64,000 nucleotides of DNA from Siphonodentalium dalli (Eukaryota > Mollusca > Scaphopoda > Gadilida > Siphonodentaliidae), in the NCBI GenBank assembly GCA_032622095.1, contig CP136067.1, forward strand, positions 77,774,705-77,838,704. The letters run 5' to 3'. Both the position numbers and the translations under genes were made by a program. This document shows positions 57,105 through 64,000 of the stretch, one piece after another. Position 1 is the first letter of the stretch. Every line of letters begins with the position of its first letter. A model generated the notes under the pieces. That model saw nothing but the letters and a program-made list of their open reading frames with translations, ran no database searches and had not been told where the DNA came from.

Positions 57105-58330
57105 AAGGCATCAATCGTATTGAAGTCGTGTATGTGATAGAGTTATCCTCCTTATACGGTAGATCTTCAAAATCATTTAATGCGCTATATATACAGCGGT
57201 CACCATTCTTAAGTCAGAATTATTGGGTTGTTGGTGTCGTCTCCCTATATCCGATTTTCCTTTGTGTGCGACGATGTACGATGCTGATACAAACACGTGA
57301 TGGCAGTCACCCATGCACGACATGCTAACAAGTACACCACCGGACACTTTATGCATAGGATGATGTGATCAAATTGTGGAGTAAGAATTTTATTTTTAAG
57401 CAAAAATGTATTCCTCGCATGGGTAATATCGTACCTTCATACCAACAGGAAAGGTTTGGTGTAATTACCGCATCACGTACTGGTCACCAACCACTTCCGA
57501 TCGCTCTGCTTCATATCGCCGAGATGCGGTCCTTCGACATGCCATGAATATTTGGTTTGCGGATATACTACAGTTCAACTCTAGAGCCATGTGTATATAT
57601 ATATACGCGTACATCTACATATATATAAAGCGATATATTAAGCGGTTCGAACTAACCCAATATATGTATAATACGGGCCTTTTATAGAAATTATTTTGCT
57701 GCGCTGTTGTAGTCTCCAATATATTATGCCCCGATCCCCAGACATTGTTCAGATATACTCAATGGCTCACCAACCTTGCCGTCCGCCCGTCTGTTCAACG
57801 AGCATTTCACCTTTTAACCGACTGTGCGTTATGGAATTTCATTTTCCGTGGGTATGGTATAGCCTAGCTTTGGGAAAGTATACTCACATTTATCATGTCT
57901 CCGATTTAAATCAACCAATCAGAGATCAAAACACTGACCTGTTATGAGGCTAAATACCATGCCACTAAACCTGGAGTATGTGCCCATAACATGCAAGTAA
58001 TCGCCATCTTGAAACAGTGCTATATTGTGTTCGCTTAGAGTTGAAAAATGTGCATTTATTATGTCATGATGTCAAACTGAAACTATGTTTAGCACACCAT
58101 ATATATATACAACTATCGATTGCTGTAGAAATTCGAAAATCTCAAGTTGATCAATCAACATATCTTTGCGCATATACGCACATATTAGACCTATAATGTA
58201 AGATACATAATGTGATTATTATCCATGGCCGTTATTTCGTTTTACGGCGCGGGCCACAGTGAAACCACATGTTAAAGAGTGTATACCTGCAAAGTCGTGA
58301 GTTGGCTTATTTGTGTCATTGTTCACACAT
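57105..58330. other. Intergenic, no recognised gene
   Basis: A 60-codon plus frame at 57365 contains QQERFGVITASRTGH, faintly like the start of a YqaJ-type nuclease, but too short to call. Confidence 0.25.
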
Positions 58331-58430
58331 AATCTGCTTAGAATCGCCTCATTCTGAGTCGATAATGTGACTAAAACGCCCTCATTTTCAATACATTATA
58401 GACTCAAAATAGGGCGATTCTAAGCAGATT
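58331..58430. repeat. 100-bp palindromic element
   Basis: aatctgcttagaatcgcc with attctgagtc pairs with gactcaaaatagggcgattc + taagcagatt. Probably a fold-back element. Confidence 0.8.
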
Positions 58431-59430
58431 ATCTACCTAAAACAAGTCCTATTATAAGCAGATAATGTACGGGTTTTCGGGAGAACAGGCTGGGTCAACG
58501 GGCGATTTCTTTGTATGAACACATGTAAATCTATATAAAGTGTAGATGGCTATCGACCACACACTTCTTAATGAAAAACGGTGCCCGATGTTAGTTTCGA
58601 TCATTTCCAGTTCAAGCATGAAGTCTTTATACCTCATCCTTGTTTGACTTGGGTTTAATAAATAATAAACACTCTTTCTGTTGACTAAATTTCAGATATC
58701 TTTGGTTTAGCCGAAAACGACATGCCATCGTATCTGTAAGTGACGCGAGAAACATGTAATTATTCAATGAGTAAATTAACAAGTCTGCACGTGTGTCCAT
58801 TATATAATGGCGATTCGGTCGGATATATATATAGCGGTTTTGGATAATTCGAATGACAAGGTAACTGTTCCTTATTCAGTTTAACACTGTTCAGCAGGCA
58901 ACTAGATTTAGCGGCGATTGTTAACACAGTATACTTTGTTGTGTATATAAACACCACATTACCTGTGGTATATACCTAATTTCACTTCGATAACCCTAAG
59001 AATGTTGTCAGATTTCGTATGAAACTATTCGGTCAAAGCGTATTTATCGCCGCTTTCATTCAAATCGGTTAGAATTGTCGACATAGTAAATGCGTTATGC
59101 AGTGTCTCCAGTTGTGTGTGGTATGGCTTGATACAAAACTCGGTGTGACCAATACCACCACTTCTGCAAATAACTCTTTGTAATTCTCTATATATTCATA
59201 TGGATTCGAGAAGAAATCATCATCACAGCTAGCTTCGCGTCGGTGGTATTTGTCCCACCTCGATTTGCATCAAACTTTTCCACACAACTGGAGACACTGT
59301 AACTGTTTATACTATGACGTTCGTCCTTTCAATCTCACCATGCAGAGTTATACGGACTCTATTGGACTTGCTGAAATGTATGTGGATTTCAGTATACAGA
59401 ACGTCTGCATTTTAAATTCAGTATCAAATG
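58431..59430. other. Intergenic, no recognisable feature
   Basis: No gene or clear repeat seen. Confidence 0.3.
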
Positions 59431-59680
59431 CTTTAATATACAAGCATTTATTGAAAGTGCAAGGCGGGTTTCGTCCATGACCTTTGTCCGAATTGTTGTC
59501 CTTGATGAACTTGGAAAATAATAATTAGATTTTCCAGACGTTCATTTGATTGCTTGCTTTAATATACCAGCATTTATTGAAAGATACTGACATGTGCAGG
59601 ACGTGTTTCGTCCATGACCTTTGTCCGAATAGAGAGTTGTCCTTGATGAACTTGGAAAATAATAATTAGATTTTCCAGCC
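59431..59680. repeat. 126-bp direct duplication
   Basis: ctttaatatacaagcattta at 59431 and ctttaatataccagcattta at 59557, each followed by tttcgtccatgacctttgtc and aaaataataattagattttc. Confidence 0.85.
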
Positions 59681-59785
59681 GTGAAATTAACCCATTTTAC
59701 ATTGTGGCTCAAGTACCACCATTTGATATAGCAATAAGATGCAACTATAATCTACGATATATTTTGAGAACTCCGTATATAAATA

Positions 59786-60546
59786 TCTATTATATATTTT
59801 TGGAAGATCGGTCTGTGTGTGTATCTGTGTGTGTGTGTGTGTGTTCGCGATGGACTCGAAAACGGCCGATCCGATTTCGATGAAACTTGGTATGTGGGGG
59901 TATTTTCGGCCGGGAAGTGACATAGGCATATTAATTTGCCCGTGCGACGTGACATTGACCTTGAAATCGGGTAATTTCAAGGACAAACGCCCGAATATCA
60001 CGGGATTTAGATGAAACTTGGTATGTGGGGGTATTTTCGGCCGGGGAGTGGCATAGACCTATTAATATGCCCGTGCGACGTGACCTTGCAATCGGGTCAT
60101 TTCAAGGTCAAACGCCCGAATATCACGGGATTTCGATGAAACTTGGTGTCTAGTGATACTTTCGTGTGGGGAGTCTCATAAGCATATTCATTTGCCCGTG
60201 CGACGTGACCTTGACCTTGAAATCGGGACAATTCAAGGTCAAATCGCGAATTTTGATGGGATTTCGACCAAATTTGATACATAGGGTTACTTTTGTCCAC
60301 TGAGTGTTTTGGACGGGTCAAATCCCCGACTTCACCTTGACCTTCAAAATGATCAATTCAAGGTCAAACCCGATGTATTTCGACGGGTATTTCTGTCGGG
60401 TACTTTTGTCCGGGCAGTGTTTTGGACGGGTCAAATGTGACCCCACCTGACCTTGACCTTCAAAATGGACAAATCAAGGTCAAATCGCGCAATTCGCCGA
60501 AAAGCAGAGGGGAAACAGCCCGGACGAAGTCGGGTCCACCAGCTAG
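59786..60546 (+). mobile_element. Non-autonomous Helitron (761 bp)
   Basis: Starts with TC (59786-59787) after A and ends CTAG (60543-60546) before T, as expected for insertion between A and T. After a tgtg-rich stretch comes cgatggactcgaaaacggc; the 3' end has the hairpin cccggacgaagtcggg then tccaccagctag. The body holds tandem gatgaaacttggtatgtggg units (59878, 60011, 60135) and ttgaccttcaaaatg repeats. The terminus is shared with the RepHel Helitron at 37.5 kb. Confidence 0.8.
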
Positions 60547-61262
60547 TATAAATATGTGTCCTTTATAGACTCGAAAACGGCTGGACTCAAACCGGATTGG
60601 GCTCAAACTTCCCATCGCGGCGTTTTGGAGAAGCTCAGAGCGCCCGTTCTCCACTGAGTCCACTCCCAATCATCAAAATCACCGTCCTCGGCACTGCGGG
60701 GGTTAAGCCAGTCACGCTCTTTATATTGACCAAATTTGGCGTTGTTAACCGAGTAACGCTCTTTATTGCCATCGGCGTTGCTAAACGGTCACCTATGCGT
60801 ACGAAACTACGGATGCAAAATGCACCGGAACGGCGGAATGCATTTATCTTGATTAAAAAGGCAGAATTAACTAATTGGAAAACAACAAATACGTGTCGTG
60901 TGATTCTTATGTATGTCGTTCCTAGGAACGGGGGAGATTTTCATCGAATCATACCTCTTTTAGGGACGGGTACCATAATTTCTCTTGATTAAAAAGGCAG
61001 AATTAACTCATTGAAAAACAAAAAATGCTTGTTGTGTGATTCTTATGTTTGGGTCAGTTTTTCCGCCCGATGTACCGTAAATCATACCTCTTTTAGGGAC
61101 GGGTACCATCATTTCTCTTGATTAAAAAGGCAGAATTTACTCATTGAAAAACAAAAAATTAAATTAAAAAAATCAAAAGGCAGAATTAACTCATTGAATA
61201 AAAATAATAAAAAAAATGTCATGTTTCTGACCAACCACGCCAGTGGCGGGCTAACCTGCTGG
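60547..61262 (+). mobile_element. Second non-autonomous Helitron, directly adjacent
   Basis: Begins near 60547-60560 with gactcgaaaacggctggact, a Helitron 5' block, and ends with the hairpin cgccagtggcggg and taacctgctgg, CTGG at 61259-61262 followed by T. Inside, gattaaaaaggcagaatt recurs at 60851, 60987 and 61120 (about 134-bp period). The different 3' end marks a different family from its neighbour. Confidence 0.65.
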
Positions 61263-62760
61263 TACTATATATATTATTAATATTGTAACTATATTATATA
61301 CCAGGTATGGGTTCTATATCATGGTCGTTACAAACCACAGTGTGCGAAGCACATCGAACCATGCATAACACCATACACAAATGTGTATGCAATTAATTAT
61401 TAGCTACTAATACCCCCATACAGTCGGTTTTATATATCCAGTGATTCTCACGAGAGTTATCGACGTTCTTCGAATGAGAAAATAGCAAAAATATACCTTC
61501 GATAGAAACATTTAGCTTTACAAATTCTCTATAAACTGAGCACATGCCACGCTTAATTGGTGTTTCTCTTGCACATTATGTAAGTTGTGAATGCTCGGAC
61601 ATTCTGAAATAGTTCTTTAAAGTATGGTGCCTGGGGGCACTTTGTGAGTTCAAGATCATTTATGTGTTTTAATCGTGTATGGTTGATGTATATAATTGTT
61701 ACTTTCCAAGTTGATGTTGAAGAGCGGGTGGATGAACGCTCAAAAAGAACACTTTATGTTCTTTATTTTTATGTTATGGAATTCCGGCGTCAACTTTCTA
61801 TACATGTCCATCTGCATTTCACATTCCCGTCCACTATATCAATTATATATATAATAGTTTACGATATTAACAATACAGTCATTTCAACTTCGGCCATATC
61901 TACACGCACACTTTCGGATTTGAAGCTGTCTATTTTCTCGACAATCAGATATATAATCGGAATTGAGATTATGTCTAATAGATGTTGCTAAATACGAAGT
62001 TACTCGTGCGTTTCTGTGTAACTGCATCAAAACAAACGTCATTACGATATCGGATGAACTACTCCGCTCATTCCGGCTCCACGTATGAACGAGAACTATC
62101 AGTTTTGATGACCCGTTCGTACACAAATCGCTCCTTACAGACCACTGCCCATTTTGATCCAGAAGACAATAAAATACCATCAAAGACTTCGTTTGTTATG
62201 ATGAAAATCTATTCATTGGAAAGTAACTTCAGTTCGGCACGAAATCGAGATAAATCACGCTGAACACAAATATATAACAATCCATTCCATGGTGCAATAT
62301 GTTTGGGATACATCTATTTCCCGGTCCCTAATGTCCGTTTTATTGTTTTATTTGCCATTTCATGAACCCGCCCGCCGTGAAGAACCGCCTAAATTGATTA
62401 GGTTTTATTTCATTTGGGAAACATTGGCGGTTGGACGCATTCCAAGACTGCATGTAGACATCCCGGAGATTGGACAGCTCGAAGGTCCAGTATATATGCA
62501 GGCGCCCCGCTCCACCCGGCCAAAATTCCCAATAGTAGGTCACGTCATGTCTGTAACTGGAACTTTTAGACCGTATATGATAGGTTGATACATAGCCGTA
62601 CGGGCGCCCGACTTTTAAGGAATTAATATTCAAAACATCTCAATTTCAAACAATCAATTTGAAGGGAAAAATCATTATCTATTATAACCAATTTATGGTA
62701 TATTATTATAATAACACTTGTTAACCCTCACAATATGAGAGATATCTTGGAATTGTGAAA
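61263..62760. other. Intergenic, no recognised gene
   Basis: Overlapping 93-115 codon frames exist, including a plus frame at 62289-62588 with a hydrophilic middle (IGQLEGPVYMQAPRSTRPKF). None shows splice sites or motifs I recognise. Confidence 0.3.
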
Positions 62761-62764
62761 AAAA

Positions 62765-63400
62765 AACTGGCTTTAAAACATATAAACAACCATTGTTCCA
62801 TGTAGGTCGATAGACAGTTTGACAGGAAATATTTTCAAAACCACACTGCATTATCTAAAATAGGAACCCAGCTAGGGTGTGCGCTCTGTCTATCGTCTTA
62901 AATAATGACTGTCTGCGAGAAAATAAATTAAACATTTTACATCGCATATTTTATTTTTTTTATAGCCATTTGGAGAACTATTTTGTTATCGGGTAAAGGA
63001 CCAAAACAACATAAATACTATTCAAATAAATAATCAATACTGATTCATCTTTTCAGATAGTGTGTAGTGTTATAGTGATTTTTCCTAAAAGAAAATAGTC
63101 CTGCAAATGGCTGCCAAAAAACTAGAATATGCAATGAAAAATGTTTTATTTATTTTCTCGCAGACAGTCATGATTTCGGACTCAGCGCATACCCTAGTTG
63201 GGTTCATAGTCTAGATAATGTTTTTTTTTTAAATATTTCATGTAAAACTGTCTATCGACCTTCATGAGAAAGTGGTTGCTTTTTTAAAAATAAATAATAT
63301 ATAACATAATTGGTTATAAGGGATAATGATTTTGTCCTTCAAATTGATAGGTTAAAATTGAGATTTTTTATTTTTGAAAATTCATGAATGGGCCGCCTTC
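62765..63400. repeat. Inverted pair of the window-edge repeat
   Basis: 62765-63000 (minus) and 63076-63400 (plus) are inverted copies about 75 bp apart, sharing tttattttctcgcagacag, ctgtctatcgacct and ccaaatggct-like blocks. The plus copy continues through ttaaaattgagattttt, matching positions 340-365. Confidence 0.7.
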
Positions 63401-63629
63401 ATAAGGGGACTTAGACGTTTTGACCGATTGTTTTACATGATATATTCATCGTTGTAACACAATATAACAAAATATATTCAAATTAACCTTAAATATCCAT
63501 AATTCGGGCAGAAATGTGAAAAATACTTTAATTTGCCTCAATTTTTCCATGAAATACCATTCAATTTGCCAAAAAATATCTCCAATTTGCCAGAATTTTG
63601 ATCTTTCAAAAAATTCCCCCCCCCCTGGC

Positions 63630-63860
63630 CCGTACGGCTATGGGTTTTTAAACGGCTCATGTGAACCTCAAAAGTTATATACCCGTAATCTGTTAGTAGG
63701 GATATATATAGAGGATCTCCAACGAGTTTGATGAATTTGATTCATGAGTCGTAGGCGAGTTGTGATTCAAATTTATCAAACGAGTTTCATAAAATCTTAT
63801 ATCCCAACATAACGAATTGAAGATCTTGTATATCACACAGGGAGGGGGGGGGGGGGGCAG
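63630..63860. repeat. Short hairpin, gagccatg-family trace and g-tract
   Basis: 63645-63680 (aacggctcatgtgaacctca) resembles the block at 46740 and, inverted, 44260. 63712-63790 forms a hairpin (gtttgatgaatttgattca with gattcaaatttatcaaac). A run of about 17 g lies at 63842-63858. Confidence 0.5.
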
Positions 63861-64000
63861 AGAAAATATTTTTTCCTACACGTATGCTGGGGGTGGTGGG
63901 TGTCAAAATGCGCCCAAAGCAATTTTTTCCATGACAAAATTATTTTTTTTCCTTCACTCCTTTTATTGGATTTTTATTTGTTTGTACAGGTTTGTAACAC

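Noticed and set aside
57365-57547. Small frame with QQERFGVITASRTGH, resembling the start of a YqaJ-type nuclease
   Set aside because: Only one short segment fits and no catalytic residues follow.

Overview
This is eukaryotic DNA, most likely from a marine invertebrate. It is intron-rich and AT-rich, has no operons, uses GT-AG splice sites, and is crowded with mobile elements: Helitrons, a Jockey-superfamily LINE, a Harbinger relic, a probable DIRS-like relic, and many small inverted-repeat elements. Short runs of the tacatgta type are frequent, which would suit a bivalve or another lophotrochozoan, but that is only a guess.

Layout. 0-5 kb: edge repeat, a TTAA-flanked MITE, a 12-bp minisatellite, and three possible minus-strand exons of an unrecognised gene, followed by a GC-richer stretch. 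5.2-6.1 kb: a GAT/GAC low-complexity tract. 6.2-10.2 kb: a GC- and CpG-rich island of decayed coding-like sequence, probably an old tyrosine-recombinase (DIRS-like) retroelement, ending in a 77-bp repeat. 10.8-13.5 kb: a 170-bp duplication and two tandem minus-strand non-autonomous Helitrons. 13.9-25.0 kb: the best host gene, seven visible plus-strand exons of a protein resembling the uncharacterised SAMD3-like family. Its third visible intron carries a nest of elements (TIR element, broken LINE, MITE) and a 207-bp near-perfect palindrome follows its stop. 26.4-27.0 kb: a 145-bp satellite and 77-bp repeat units like those at 9.9 kb. 27.1-29.0 kb: a minus-strand series of small phase-consistent exons with a probable membrane segment, family unknown. 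29.2-32.5 kb: inverted-repeat elements and a 31-bp minisatellite. 33.4-37.5 kb: a broken autonomous Helitron (RepHel). 39.7-40.7 kb: a Harbinger transposase relic. 42.45-42.75 kb: a 43-bp minisatellite with an alternating two-unit order. 44-51 kb: dispersed unknown repeats and a 2-kb TIR element. 51.66 kb: a piggyBac-like N-terminal fragment. 53.9-57.1 kb: a 1,356-bp tandem array that looks recent. 59.8-61.3 kb: two plus-strand Helitrons in tandem, the first sharing its 3' terminus with the 33-37 kb Helitron. 62.8-63.4 kb: an inverted pair of the repeat that also opens the window.

How it fits together: two host genes (plus at 14-25 kb, minus at 27-29 kb) converge on a repeat-rich interval. 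Most of the rest is transposon-derived. Autonomous and non-autonomous Helitrons, and a piggyBac-like fragment plus TTAA MITEs, occur together, so source and dependent elements may both be visible. Most short open frames here are chance frames or lie in repeats. Exon calls rest on splice motifs, phase agreement and peptide character only, with no transcript or database support.
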